A DNA stretch of 64,000 bases from the NCBI RefSeq assembly GCF_001522545.3, contig NC_031769.1, positions 8,484,470 to 8,548,469 on the forward strand. Direction: 5' to 3'. Below, piece by piece: positions 10,700-23,960 of the stretch (its first letter is position 1; each line of letters opens with the position of its first letter). The notes under the pieces are model-generated. The model worked only from the letters and a program-made list of their open reading frames with translations. It ran no database searches and was not told where the DNA came from. Both the position numbers and the translations under genes were made by a program. This DNA is from Parus major. Its lineage: Eukaryota; Chordata; Aves; Passeriformes; Paridae.

Positions 10700-13600
10700 A
10701 ATCTCTCTGACAGAGGAAATGCAGGAGGACTTGGCTATATGGAGAAAGCCTGAAAAATACGATTATAGATCAGCTATTATATTGTGGGTTGGTTTTATCC
10801 TGAAGTACACCAACTCATATTCTGATTTTAATTCCTTTCATTCTGAGTGCTCAGCCTCTGGAAATGTTGCCACAGGGGCTGCTTATCCCTTGCTTGGGTC
10901 TCTCAGGATGGAGTCTGGTACTCAATGCTGCTGATATGTGTCTCTTCTTCTGTCCCCAGGGTGCACTAGACTGGGGCCCACTTCTGCATTTCAGTGTCTC
11001 TCTAAACTGTCTAAGTCTTGGGAAAAGGTAAATCCTCCTAAAATTGCAGGCCAAGCACTGTTCTCTTTGTGTAATCTGTAAAAACTCATTTTTTTTATTA
11101 ACTGGTAGCACAGTTCTTCCAGTTCTCAGGTTTACACTTTTGGTTGGCCGTGTATCTGTTGGCAGGCAGGGAGCAGCTTCTTTCAGCTGGAGCCAATTCC
11201 CGATGGAGTCAACGGGTTCTGAGCCAGGCCAGCTGCCCTTGGCTGTGAACTGTAAAATAAATATTTCTCTTAAACACAGAGCATCTTGACTATTCCAAGA
11301 ATGTCTCAAAAGCCGATCTAAGCTATGTCAGCTCTTCTTCATATGCAAAGGGGAAAAATCCCTTCAGAAGTGAGGCATGGGAAGTATGTAACACTGAGAT
11401 GTGTCATTGTCTAAACTCTGAGCAGGGTGGGATGTTAGGGAAGGTTTCCAGGGAACCAGAAAAACTTTCACAAACTTACTGGCTGACATCCATGGCAAAT
11501 GTCATTCCAGATATGGCAGAGAATTAAGCAGCTCTAAAGCAAAGTAAAAGCACATCCAAAAATAAAAATCATAAAATTTATATATTAATGTTAAAAGCTA
11601 AAATATCAAATGCTATAAAAGTTAGTGAGTGTAGGGAAGAGAATTACAATATCTGGTAGTAATTAAATGAGTAATTTTTTGTGGTTATGATTAAAGACAA
11701 GTTAAGTTTTTAGATGCATTCAAATGTATGAATTATTTCCTGGCTTTCAGAGGGACCAGTTTTTAAGTTGCATGCAGTGTGCTTTCTTAAACTGTGGTCA
11801 AAACTTCTCTCACCTGGCCAGTGATGGGTCATGCTGTGAAAGCAGTGTCTCTAGCTTAAAGTGTCTGTTTTAAATCTAATAAATAGATAAACAAAGCAAA
11901 CAAACAAATGAAAGCTGCCTTTCAAAGAAGTCTATCTTGGACTCAAAAACTTTTCACTCAAGCTACATAAAATTTTAGAACTAAACATTTTCCCTTATTG
12001 ATTCTCCTCTTTTACATCCATTTGCTCCTTCATAACCTCTCTTTATAGTCCTCTCTGGGGCATCACTGGTTTTGATGCCAGTATCCTCTCAATGCTGACA
12101 ACATCTGGATTACTGGGTTCCTTGGGTGGAAAGCACCATAGATAGCTGTGTCCTTGGAGCCTTGGTCCACTGACCCACAGGAATATTGGAGATCATCCTG
12201 AAGTTCTGACCTGCCTTTGGCCACATGGTTGCCCCTCTGGGCTCCAGAGCTCACACTGCCAGTGACTGTAACAGGGCCTTATGCACAGCCACCCTGGCAG
12301 ATCCCTTGGATTCTGTGTCCTAAGCAGGATCTGAATCTTACATTTGCTGTCCAGACTAAAGACCCTGGCACATCTTTGTGATTGGTCAGTTGTTTTTTGT
12401 TCAGTTTTTAATCTTTCCTCACAATGTTTCCTTTCCACATCCCTTCCTAATCATGGCAGGTGCTAAGGCTGTTCTGCCTGTCACTCAGGCTCCCAGCCCA
12501 GCCATTGTATGAGCTGGGATTTGGCTGAGCTGTGATTACTGAAATCTCAATGCTTCTTCATTTCTGACTTCTCTAGCAGCCAACCCTTCCCAAACCTCTC
12601 CTCCAGGCACCCCATTTTCACACTTAGATCCTTGCAGGTTTCTTTCTGTTACACTTGAGAAATTCAATCCTACCCTGCTCCTACCCACAGGCTACAAAAG
12701 GTCATTCTCCAGCCTGGGCTGCTTCTCACCTTTCTTTTTCCACAATGACACCTTTTTCTCAGACACTGAACATCAGCCTCTTGCCTTGGCTCTCTGGGCA
12801 CAGCCTGGCTAGCTCCTGACCTGCCTCAGCCTCCACTGCCTGCCAAGGCACTTCTCCCTGCCAGGGTGCCTTCATTCCTGCTTCACTTTTCCAACAGGAA
12901 CATGGATACTTTCTTCCATAGGCCCTGAGGCTTGGGAGAGACATCTTGCAAACAGCCACAAAATGACATCACTACCTGCCTTCAGAGCTCTTATTTTAAT
13001 TATACTTTGCCATAGGGCTTAAGAAAAAAACCCCCACTTTTGACATAGTACATTATATAAATATTTTATTATACAGAATAAATGTAGTTGTTCATGATTT
13101 CTTTTATTTCCTGTAGATTTTTGATTATAACCTCCTTGGGGTATGAACTGCATTCAGGAGTTTGTTATCAGAGAAAACCAAGGTACATCATTAGGATAAC
13201 TTAAGGAGGGGAATAACTTTCATTCAACAGGAGGACAGGCCTAAATTTCCTCTTAATTGGATACTTTGAGCTCCCTTTGGACCCGTGAATGTTGATAACA
13301 GTTTGCCTCATTCACTGGGGTTTTTTTTTTTCCTAGGGTAACAGAGCATGGGGTTAGCTCTGGGAGATGTGAGAACACCTTATTTCACTCAGCCTTATTT
13401 CAGCATAAAATCCCAGCTGCTTCTTCAACGCTGCACTTCTTGGAGAAGCCACTGGAGGGAAACCTCCACTACAAAACCAAACCCAGCTGCAGCCTGCTCC
13501 AGCACTTCAGCCTCGTCCCTCCCGCTCCCTCTCGGATGGAAGACTCCAAACAAAGTTGTTATTTTACCGGTTGCAGATTACTTGTGGTTTAAAAGCAAAG

Positions 13601-14495
13601 AACTAACGTGGTCTATAGTTATTAGTTCTGTAGACACAGGAGTAAAACAAAGAAAGAAAGGAAAAATGTTTCTGTCACTTTGGACCAGCGCTAAAGCTCA
13701 CAACTTTAACAATGGGGAAACAATGTTGGAATTCCTGCTCTGGCAAAGCCCTGCTTGCAAAAACCTGTGCTGACACAAAAAAAAGAATCCAAGACTGAGT
13801 GGAGATCAGCCATAGCTTGAGTCTGCAGCCACCAGACACATGTAGGCAACCAAATAATCTCTGATGGCCAGGCTGCTCCTCCTGCTGCTGCGGGTTTTGT
13901 GAGAGAGAGCCACAGCAAAAGTGAAATTATCTCATACTGGGTCCCTGGAAACTGAAGAATTTCACTTTTCTGCACCAGGTCTACTCCTGCTATTGCAATC
14001 ACAGTTTCTCTAATCTAAGTGAAGTAGTATTTATGGCTATCTGCTACTTTTCCAGAAAAAGTAATAGTCACCAAGAAAGTGGCAATCTGGGGAAAATATG
14101 CCAAATGTGTCTAAAACATATCTCTGTGCAAACATGATTCTATTTTTGTCTGAAACAGAAGGCAGGAAGCATTTATGTTCCTGAGTACCTAAATTTATCT
14201 GAAAAGAATATTTATTAAAGTCACCATAGAAACAGAAATTTGGAAGTATTAGACTTATTCCAGTTGTTGCAATTACTATTTCCTCCACAGCAGGATCTGT
14301 TATATTACAAATAATGAACAGTTCAAGATCTGTTATAATCTTATTCTAGATATTTTTGCTCTTTAATGGAAAAAACCCCAACTTTTTTGACATGAAAAAC
14401 GTCTCTTCCATGTCCCTGCTTTAATTCACTGATCAAAAAGAGGAAAAAAATCTTGAAATGTTTACTTGGAAGCAAAGATATAAGGAAGAAGTTTG

Positions 14496-14510
14496 CACGT
14501 GCAGTGCACG
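14496..14510. promoter_or_regulatory. CACGTG E-box in a short palindromic cluster
   Basis: GCACGTGC at 14495-14502 is a perfect palindrome around the canonical CACGTG E-box. It is followed at once by GTGCACG, partly repeating the half-site. Family knowledge: CACGTG is bound by bHLH-ZIP factors such as USF, MYC and CLOCK. There is no promoter context here, so function is unproven. Confidence 0.25.
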
Positions 14511-16769
14511 ATTTTTGGGCAGTATCCAGGAGTGTTTTTCAGATTTAAAAATGCTATTTTTTTCTGATTGATAAGCAAGGTCCATGACTGACTGTACACA
14601 GAACAAAGAATGTGCTCAGCCTGGTGGCCCAGTGGTTACTCTAAATTGTGTCATCAGTTGTCACAGCTGCTGCTTGCAAAGCCATTTTAAAAATGACCCC
14701 ATTGCTGGCTCGCAAAGACCATTCTTGTAGGCTGACTTCTTTAACCACAGCATCCCTCAGCTGACCCAGCCATGAGCTGCAGCCCACGCTCTGGCCATGC
14801 TCAGAACATTCCCTCTGGTTTTCCAAGGGGATTATACACCCCACGTTCCTGCCTGATTGCCTCACACTGACCACAGCTGAACCAATGAGCTCCACTCTGG
14901 AACTATCGATAAAGAAGCATCCTACAAATGCCAAACTCTGAATCAGCTGGTTCTGTGTGCTAAAAACCAACTTAAACCATGAAAAATGTTAAGTACAAAG
15001 CAGTCTCTGCCCTCATCCTTACTTTGTGCAGCTTTTCACACCAGCTTCTCAGTGCAGGGGCTACTCCAGAGTTTCATCATTTCCAGTATGGATGTCACAA
15101 ATGTCCTATCGTGGAAGCTTCACCTTTTCTCACTGGATGTATTTTCTAGAAGCGACAATGTAATCCTGTATGCACAGGTTATATTTATCACAGCTGGCTT
15201 AGACAGCGACAGAATTAATTAGGAAGTGTCTCAAATGTCAGATCATTAAATGAAATTGTAAAAAGGTAAATTGTAGTCTTCAGCAAGCAGAGATCTCAGA
15301 AAATGATCCTTGAAACAAATTGCAATTGCCGTAAAATATTAATTTCTTCTTTACAATAGGGACAGTGTATATGGTTCCACATAAACACTATAACTTTCTA
15401 ATTTGATGTGAAGGTCAGTATAGAGGTCATGATGAAGAATTTCTTTTAGTCTCTGAGGAATAACTAAACACCGAACAAATATTTAATTTGCATTTTACAT
15501 TACTATTGAATAGACTTTTCTTCTTAAAAAAATCCCTGTAGAGCTTATTTCAGTTCCTGTCAAAAATTTACAGGATTAAAATGGAAAAAAACAAGATATA
15601 CAACAGCTAACAGTTGACAAATTCTTCCTTTTTTTACTATTTTAAAAACAAAAAAAGAGAATGTAATAGTCAAAAATGGGAAAATGCAGCATATTTCTCT
15701 CTTTTTATACTAACATGCAAAATTTTCTAGTCTGAAATCAATATTTAGACTCAGTAGTAATACATTTTAAATGGAGAAACTCTTATAATATAGTTTTAAA
15801 ATCATGGATGTGAGGTCTGTTATTTAATGCACTCTTTGATTCCAGGGACTAACAGGAGATTTCTGTATCAGGATGCCAATTCTCACCCACATTGCTAAAG
15901 GTAGCAAATTAAGACAGAAAACAGCATGTGGGGAACAACACATTATTTTCCTCCCTTTTCCCTCTTCCCAAGTCAATCTGTTCGGACTGTGTCAGCTGTG
16001 GTGTCAGAGCAGTGTGTTATGAAAAGGGATGCTTTGAAGGGGCAGCCTGTATTATATTCAATTTTAACATTGCTCTTGTAAAACAGGGGTCTGAAATATG
16101 GCAGGATTTATTAAAGGGTCTTGTTTCTTCTTAAGATTACCCCCATATCCACAGCTTCTGTGTGGGCACCCATCTGCCTGGCCTCACTGTGTTAAAATCT
16201 GTGGTGCTCACACCTCCCACACTGATAACTGATAAGAGGGTCTTGAGATTGTCCAACCTCATGGGAGCCCTTCCCTGGAATTTCAACTCAGTTGTATGGT
16301 TGCAGGGCTGGTCTCTACCCCCTCTCCTCTGCAGAACAGTTTGGAAACCTGTTCCTGAACTTAGTGAGTGCTTGGAAAGTGAAGCCTCTTAAGTGGAAGG
16401 CCTCCAGTATCTTCTCCCTATAAAACATTTTTGACAGCAATGTTGCTGATCCCTCTACAGTCCCAGAAGAGTTTGGAAGAAGGGAGTTCTCAGCAGAAAA
16501 GTGAACATAGATACCTGTATTGCTGTCTCTGTCTCCTCTGCACAGTGATGGAGAGGGGAGCTCTTTTCCATCTGTTTTCCCGGCCCCAAATTGAGTAAGC
16601 AAGAGGTGAGGATGGCCTGGAGCACAGATGTGCCTCTCCACATCACTGCCTGGGACTGTGCTGGAGATGGCAAGGGACAAAGCAGTCACACTTGCAGATA
16701 TGAACCCAGATAACTTTGAAATTCAGGTTTCAATGCTGCCCTTGTGACTCATCTTTGTTAAACTGCATC

Positions 16770-17247
16770 AGCACATGAACATTCTGGAGCAAGTCCAGAG
16801 GAGGGTGATGAAGATGATCAGAGGGCTGCAGCACCTCTCCCATAGACACAGGCTGAGATAGCCGGGGTTGTTCATTCTGGAGAAAAGAAGGCTCCAGGGA
16901 GTCCTCAGGGCACCTTCCATTTTCTAAAAGGGCTACAGGACAGCTGTAGAGACTGCTGACATGGACATGAAGTGATAGGACAAGGGGGAAGAGATTCAAA
17001 CTAAGAGAGCAGGTTAAAAAGAGGTATTAGGAAGAAATTCTCTACTGTGATGGTGACGAGGCACTGACACAGGTTTCTCAGGAAAGTTGTGGATTCCCCA
17101 TCTCTGGAAGTATTTGAAGCTGAGTTGTATGTGCCTCTGAGCACCCTGGTCTGAGTGGAAGGTGGCCCAGCCCATGGCAAGGACTTCGGAACTTGGTGGT
17201 CTTTTAGCATCCCCTCCAACTCAAACCATTCTGTGCTCCTGTGATAT
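16770..17247 (+). mobile_element. CR1 LINE 3' fragment, sense on plus
   Basis: A diverged copy of the last part of CR1 ORF2 and its 3' UTR. Recognisable words include 'gtccagaggagggtgatgaa', 'gatgatcagagggctgcag', 'ggagaaaagaaggctcc' and the terminal 'tccaactcaaaccattctgtg'. Many substitutions and small indels break the ORF. The copy is 5' truncated, as is usual for CR1. The left boundary could lie some 25 bp further upstream. Confidence 0.9.
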
Positions 17248-20200
17248 TGGTACCCACAGACATGAATGGCAGCTTCACCTAAGCCATGACACATCCACAA
17301 CCTGCTGTAACAGAGAAAGTGTTCCCACCTAGAACTTGGCAATTCTCCACTGCACCACCAGACTCACAGAGCTCAGTGAGGCTGGCAGAACACGGCAGCC
17401 AAAATGTCTGTGTCCCTAAAGGAACCCAAAAGTGACTGACCATCAGTCTCTAATCCTCCACCAGTCCTGCAGAATTTCCTTCATTCAATCTTCCTTGTGT
17501 TCTTACCTGGTATCACATGGATTCCTTTATGCATGCTCCTCCTATTGAAAGCACAAGCCTTGGTCATCTGTTGGGAGGGCACAGTGAATGTTACATGAGC
17601 AAGTTCCTGGATTTTGTTTTCTTTGTGAACTGTTAAAGTTGCCTCTGGAGGACTTAAATGTCTCTTCTGATGCCTCTGACCTCATTTTTGGTGCTGAGGA
17701 CATTCAAAAAGTACAGGTCATGTTGCATAGGATGTAGGAAGCTTAATGCACAAATCACAGACCTGTTTCACTCAAAAAGAAATAATAGGAGATTTTGTTG
17801 TCTCTTAAATAAATCTTTTGATTATCAGGAGGATGATGGGCATTTTTTAAAAGGAGATAGCCATAATAATAAAAAGGTCTGTTTGCTTTTTGTTTCATAT
17901 TAGACAATGGTTTGCCTGAAAGAGATTATCAATTATATTTGTATAAGAACATTTTTTCCTCACTGGTTTTAGTCCTGTGTGTTGCACTGATTAAGGGGAA
18001 TGGATCTTTGCTGCCACAAGGAAATGGGAAAACAAACATGAGCTCAGTGGATGTATAAGATGTGCTCGAGGGCCATACTTTGAGCCAAGAGGAACACTTT
18101 GTGGCTTAGACCACGCAGACAAGTCTATCAAATGTACAACGTGTCATATACAGATTTCTGTTTAGTGGACCTTTCTGTCCCAGCCTCCACATTTATCACT
18201 GTCTCCCTGACAGGAGCTCTGCCCTGTTATCCTGACTTGTATGTCATTTATCAGTGTTAAGTACAACAAAAGAGTATCTCTTTAAACCCCCTTTACCCTT
18301 TCACATGCTTCTACCCTTGAATAATGATATCTGTCTCTGCAGCCACAAATATTCCATTTCACCCTTTCCTTTGTATTACATTAGTTGCTCAAAAAATGAT
18401 TAAAATGGCATTAGTGCACTGTAAAATGAAAATTATTATATTATTGTTGGAGTCATGTGTAAGAGAAGAGATAAAAGCATTTGGGTGCTTTTGCCCCCTT
18501 TTTAGGCCTGTCAAGGCAAAAGAATTTTGTATATATATGTATATACATAAAACCCCCATCCACAAAGTCAAAATTTGCAATGCCACTTCAGCCCAAATCA
18601 CGCAGCCCCAAGGCCAAAGCTGAATTTTCAGATGTGGATATGAATACTCTGTCCAAAGGAAAAAACATAAATTCTGACATAAACACAGACATTAAAATAA
18701 CATTAACAGTCTTTGAACATACTTTCACATATGACTGCTGCATTTATTTTATTCAAGAACAAAGACAAAAGAGATGAAAATGGACCACAGAAACCTTACA
18801 AAGGCTACACAAGAAGTGTAGCAACACTGAAAACCGTTGCTAGAAGAGATGTTTTCAAGCAGCATTTCATAGCCATGCCTGCTGCCATGTTTTATAACAA
18901 CAGACTGCTTTTATAGGAATTTGGTAACATGCTGGGAATCATAAGCTTCACAAAATTTATGTTTAGCTACTGCCTTGCTAGACATTTTATAGAGATGTGT
19001 TAGCAACTCTCTATTACAGGTATGGTTCAGGCTCAGGTTATTAATTACAGCTTGGAGATTCAATTTATAATCAATAAAAAACCCAAATGAATTGCCAGTT
19101 TGAAACTTTACTTCTCATTTTCTTGTGTGTACATACGCATAAATCATCCAGTTCTCACACCTCCTGCTCTATTTCCCAGGCTTATTTCCCAGTTCTCTTT
19201 CTGAAAGGCAGAAAACACCTCATCCTTCATGTTTTTCCCAGCCTCCTCATGCTCCTGCACTGGTTGATTGTGCTCCCTGGCACTCCTCATCACTGTGCTG
19301 GATCCTTTCAGACACCATTTACAGGACGCTGGGACCTGCAGTCTTGGGCACAGCAGTGAAGGAATATCTGCAGGGGAAGAGAGCACTGCATGGCACAGCT
19401 CCTGCAAAGTGATGGCATGGGAAAGGATGAAAGGATCCCTCTCACTACCCCAGATCCGGATCCTGAGACAAACATCATTTGTGCAGCACATGGCAAAGCC
19501 TCTGTGACAAAGAGGGGTAAGTTGCTGATGCTAAAGGAATTCCCAGGAAAGAATCATTGGATAAAAAACAGGTCACCCACTCCTGAAGCTGGTTCAACAC
19601 CGGAAATACAAGGATACATGGAAATGGGGGAGAAATTTTGAAGGGAGGGTGTCTCAAGAGCTCTTCATTCTCAGGTCTGGTAGCTGAAAAGGCTCTTGGG
19701 GTGTCTAGGAGCTGGAGGTTTATTGCTATCCCTGAGCAGATTTGTCTTTTGTAGTTGTATCCTTGTGACCATTTGCTTTCAATGCAGTAATTAAGGGCTT
19801 GGACATATATCCTGCTAATTTCCTTCTCTTGTTTTGCTATTGAGTTTACTTGATCCCTTACATACCCTGGTCTTAAATACACTTAGCTGAAAATCACTAC
19901 ATTTCTACTGTGTAGAGAAGGCAGGTTCTGGGTCAGGTTTTCAGCTGAGGGGAGAAAAAACCCCAATAGGTTTACAAAAAGGACCCTATAATGGTGTCTG
20001 CAGCAGTTGTGTGCTGGCATGGCAGACTCTGGATTCTGTTTCTCATTGATGAGATCTGTGAGGAAGCCTCTCACAGAGTCTGCCAACTGGCACAATACAT
20101 TTTCCAACTGGCAAGCAAGTCCCAACACCTGACTGACCCAGGAGCATCTCTGGAGAGGCAGCCTGAACCTCCTTTCTCTGGCTGCTCTGCAAAGACACCA

Positions 20201-20650
20201 AAAGATCCATCCTGGTGTGACCATCACATGTGTGCAATGCTTCAGATGAGCTCCTCTCAGACAAAACCTTACTCAAAGCCACTATGGTAGCAGTTTTCTA
20301 AAAATGGGATAAACTGACCTAAGAGCCACTTCCCAGTAGAATCAGAGCCTACTCCTTTCCCTTTCCCCTATCGCTGCTCTCTGTTACACACTCTTGTCAT
20401 TAACCAAGTGGTAAGTATGTGGCTCTCTGAATGCCTCTGCAAATAGATGCAGCTCATTCACTCAGAAAAACCCCATTTTTTGTTCTTTGGTTATCAAAAA
20501 TTGCAGGAGACTGGACTAACAGGCAGCAGAAGACCATGAGAAAGGACCAAGAAGAATAGAGAGTGCACAGGAGATAGTGGGAACAGTGTCTGAGTGTAGG
20601 AAAATGGCACAAGACTCATGTCTGTTTTTAGGGCAGGAGTGAGTCATTAG
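17248..20650. other. Unique AT-rich non-coding DNA
   Basis: About 3.4 kb with no repeat family recognised. Open frames reach 135 codons (-, 19475-19882) without any known domain. A short TATA/TGTA low-complexity stretch lies near 18528-18547. Nothing supports a gene. Confidence 0.5.
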
Positions 20651-20929
20651 ACCAGCCCAGAAGATCATGACGTTTACCTTGATACATCCTTAGCTCTCCT
20701 AGGAATTTCACTCCTGGTACAGCTGAAGGCAGCCTTCTCACAACTAGGGCTGGTGGCTCATGGCTGCCACACAATCAGCTCCTGACCTTTCAGTCATTTC
20801 CAATGATGAGCTCCCATCTTATGGGAGCTGTTTTCTGGGTATTAGTTCCAAATGTATCAGTTCATATTTTGCACCTTGAATGAATTTTACTGTTTCCATT
20901 ATTTCAGTCTGAAGCACCATGTAACCCCT

Positions 20930-21080
20930 CCTTGTACCACATATCAGTTCTTCTCTGTTGGGAACACCTCCCAGCTTTGTGCCATCAACACACACTATCA
21001 GATGCTCCTGACATTTGTGCCAACTCAGTGTTTGCATTTAGGATATGTTTTCAACAAACCACATGCTACTTCACGTACCC
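20930..21080 (-). mobile_element. Possible ancient CR1/L3-like LINE fragment, antisense
   Basis: A segment around 20970-21060 contains 'cccagctttgtgccatcaac' followed by text ending 'atgttttcaacaa'. This is close to the reverse complement of the RT region of old CR1/L3-type LINEs, where the family typically reads as in 'cagcttggtgtcatctgc' and '..aatgttgaacaa'. It is heavily diverged and short, so the call rests on pattern memory and the boundaries are approximate. Confidence 0.4.
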
Positions 21081-21335
21081 TGATGGAGCATGGCTTAACC
21101 CCATGTTGTCACTTAGTGAAGCCTTTGATGCTAACACCCTCCTGGCAAGATTGTTGTAACTCCCACTGAAATCACATGGGGTCTTGGCATGGATGAGACT
21201 GTGTCAGGACACTGAGCAGAACAGGCTGGAAAGTTTGGGACCAATAAGTGTAAGTTGTGAAGAAAACAGTTTGAATATGCCAGTGTTTTTTTAGAGTAAA
21301 TTTTGTAGCTTTTTATTGATCGATACAATGGAACA

Positions 21336-21357
21336 CCCCCCCCCCTCCACACACACA
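21336..21357. repeat. C10 tract plus (CA)n
   Basis: Ten C bases followed by tcca and five CA units. The minus strand therefore carries a G10 run. The tract is prone to length variation and sequencing error. Confidence 0.85.
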
Positions 21358-22856
21358 CCCTGTGTTTAAACAAAATTACAGTGAATTGCTCAAAGGCAAA
21401 ACAAAATTCTCTGCTCAGCTGTTTGGCTCACATTCATCTCCCTTTACTCCTATAGAAGTGACATTTTAATTAACTGTGTCAGGTGGATGTGTAACATCTC
21501 TGCTGAAAAGCCTGTATCTGCTCAGCTGTGTGTCATAGTTTCTATACCACCAAGATCTATTAGAGGTCACGCTTTTGTGGCAGGAGTACCCAAATTCTAA
21601 ACAAATACTTCCTAATACATAATCTGTCTAAGCTTTTCTTCTACTTGAACAAATGTATGGAAAGTAGTGATTTACATACACAATTTTTTCTAAAAGCAAG
21701 AAAAAAAAATTCTATAGCAGGATCGAAACCCAGTTCTTTGTGGGTAATAAACAGTTCTGCATGGGACTGGCTGGTTAAATGGTAGTGATTTTGTTCCTCG
21801 AGTGAGTGCTTTTAGCTATGAATACCTAAGTGTGCAAATGTAAACCGCTGCTTCTGCAAATATATGTGCAGCACTGAGGTTCACTTTCTGTGAATGTTAA
21901 TGGACACAGAATTCAATCACATGAATATTCAAAGAAAGTGAACACAAAAGCAGCACAAGGGTGGTTGAAGCAAACAGATGTAAAAATGCTAGCCCAGAAT
22001 CACGGTTTCCCCCCCATCGCCAGTGTGAGTGCCTTCAACTTTGAGAGCTTTACAGTATTGACCAGATTCTGAATTTTTCAGGTAAATATAATGCAGTACA
22101 AGCCATGACACTCCACAGAGTCTTGTGAGGAACATATCGGTTGTGTCAGGAAGTCTGATTTGGATCTGAAGCTTTCCAAGTCAACTGTCAGCTTAAACCT
22201 ACATGGGAACTCTGTGGTGCAGGAAATGCTTCTGCTGGGATGACAAAGATATGGTCAAAGAAGAGGATCAGTAGCTTTATGAGAATCCCTTGTCAACCAG
22301 GAGTGAGGGAGATGATGTTTGTGAAATTCTGTGAAAGGGAAGGGATGAAGGTGAGCAATATTTTTATTATTTTACAAAATAACAATGTATTGTGGGGTTT
22401 ACATTGAAAGTGTGTGATTCTAACATCAGCAAACAGGAGGAAGAAACAAAGGAGGAATGTAAATCTATATATACACTTATACATGTACTCAAACATATAT
22501 TAACAATCTATCACCTTTAGATATGCCCACTTAGCTGCAGCTGTGAGTGGGAACCTCTGAAAGAGTCACTGAGGCAGGAGTGGGCATACAAATAGAGAAA
22601 ACTCCAGGTGGCTGGAGTGCTGCATTTTGTTATTCAGGAACTTTCCTGATGCATTTTAATTTTACCCATAAAGAAATCACACATGGACGCAATCTACAGG
22701 GAAAGAACATTGGAGGTTATGAACGAAACCAGTTAAAATTAGAGAGGCAATTCAGACCTTTGCAAAAGAGAATGGCATTTTCCCAAGCACACCATAAGCA
22801 TACAGTCAGTGGGAGCTCACCACACATCAGTAATGTGAGTAAATGGCAACTCCCCT

Positions 22857-22880
22857 GGGGAAACTGAGGAGAAACTGAGG
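22857..22880. repeat. Short tandem duplication (11 bp)
   Basis: The unit gaaactgagg(a/c) occurs twice back to back. The copies are nearly identical. Confidence 0.7.
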
Positions 22881-23789
22881 CATGTAAATGACTGACTGGA
22901 ACCCTGATTCTGCAAAGCACTTAAATATATGCTTCAAACACAGGCAATCCTCATCAATGGCAAATGCTGTTTTCCTGAACTTAATAAAACTTCGGCTCAA
23001 ATCCCTTTTCCTTAAGAGACGGATGATGTGATGTCTGTGCTTAGAATCATTTTATGGTTAGAAGTATGCATCAGTTTAGTTTGGTGAGAAAAAAGCTACA
23101 CATATGGCTGAAGGCCAGAGCAGAAGGTCAGAGCTGGGCTTGAGACAGAAATATTGAGAACACCAGGCACAGCCATCACTGGGGTTTGACGGCAGTAGGA
23201 AGTGAGGAAGAGCAAGAACTGAAACTGGAGGTGACAGATGAAATACAAAAGTATGAAGGAAGCCTCAGGAAGATGCACTGTTGAATCTGTGTTGCTGTTT
23301 CAATGGAAATTAAATGTAGTGTGCTTACTTACCATGCAGAGTACACAGGAACCAGCCTGGAGGTTCCTAGATAGCCTTGTACTGCATCATCAGAAGTGAG
23401 GAATAGTGAGAAAGGCTCATCTCCCTTCATTCACTTTGCAAGATGGGAAAGACTTGGCAGGGCAGAAATCAGCACATTTCTTTTCAGTATATTTCCTTTA
23501 AATCCTCTCCTTAAAAACTAAGACAAACCTGCTCAGTGACTCGTGCAAGCTCTATGCTCAGAATCTTCATTTCTTTGTAACACCTTCATTTCTGCCACAC
23601 AGCAACTTGTTTCTTTAATAGCTACAGAGGAATATGGATTATATTAATTTATTTAGCTAATAGAAAGGGTTTGGATTATGTAGTCAATCTAGTAGGTCTT
23701 GAAGCCTGTTACAGCAGCTTAACAGCTGATGACAGACCCTCAAGAATCAAATCTAAATTAATTTTCAAGGAAATTAAATACTACCTTTC

Positions 23790-23960
23790 ATGATACTATC
23801 TTACTGCCACCATGTCAACTGCTATTTTATTTATATTCCTCCAGAAAAATGAAATCTGATAAAAATTTGCATTTCAGTTTACATTATTTATCAGAATTTT
23901 AGTTTAGACTTTATAAATGTCTCATAATGACAATAGCTGCAACTCCCAGCGCAGTTGCAT
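23790..23960. promoter_or_regulatory. AT-rich non-repeat stretch, possible conserved non-coding element
   Basis: No open frame and no repeat match. The text is complex and AT-rich, with 'gaaatctgataaaaatttgc' and the motif TTTATCAGAA. It resembles vertebrate conserved non-coding elements in texture only, and conservation cannot be judged from a single sequence. Confidence 0.15.

Larger units (their letters stand above)
8810..16769. other. Unique non-coding DNA, no gene seen
   Basis: About 8 kb without a clear repeat family. It contains a GT microsatellite, a 19-bp tandem duplication and a CACGTG-centred palindrome, each listed separately. The longest frames are 152 codons (-) at 10851-11309 and 141 codons (+) at 13348-13773. 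Neither resembles a known protein. The 13348 frame follows a T-rich acceptor-like TTCCTAG at about 13330-13337 but lacks a convincing donor. Confidence 0.5.
21150..23789. other. Unique non-coding DNA
   Basis: No gene or repeat family recognised. A C10 tract followed by CA repeats lies at 21336-21357. Open frames are below 110 codons. Confidence 0.5.

Noticed and set aside
10851..11309. 152-codon minus open frame
   Set aside because: The longest non-repeat frame, but it matches no family and has no supporting signals.
13348..13773. 141-codon plus open frame after a T-rich acceptor-like site
   Set aside because: No convincing donor, no recognised domain and a composition that drifts along the frame.
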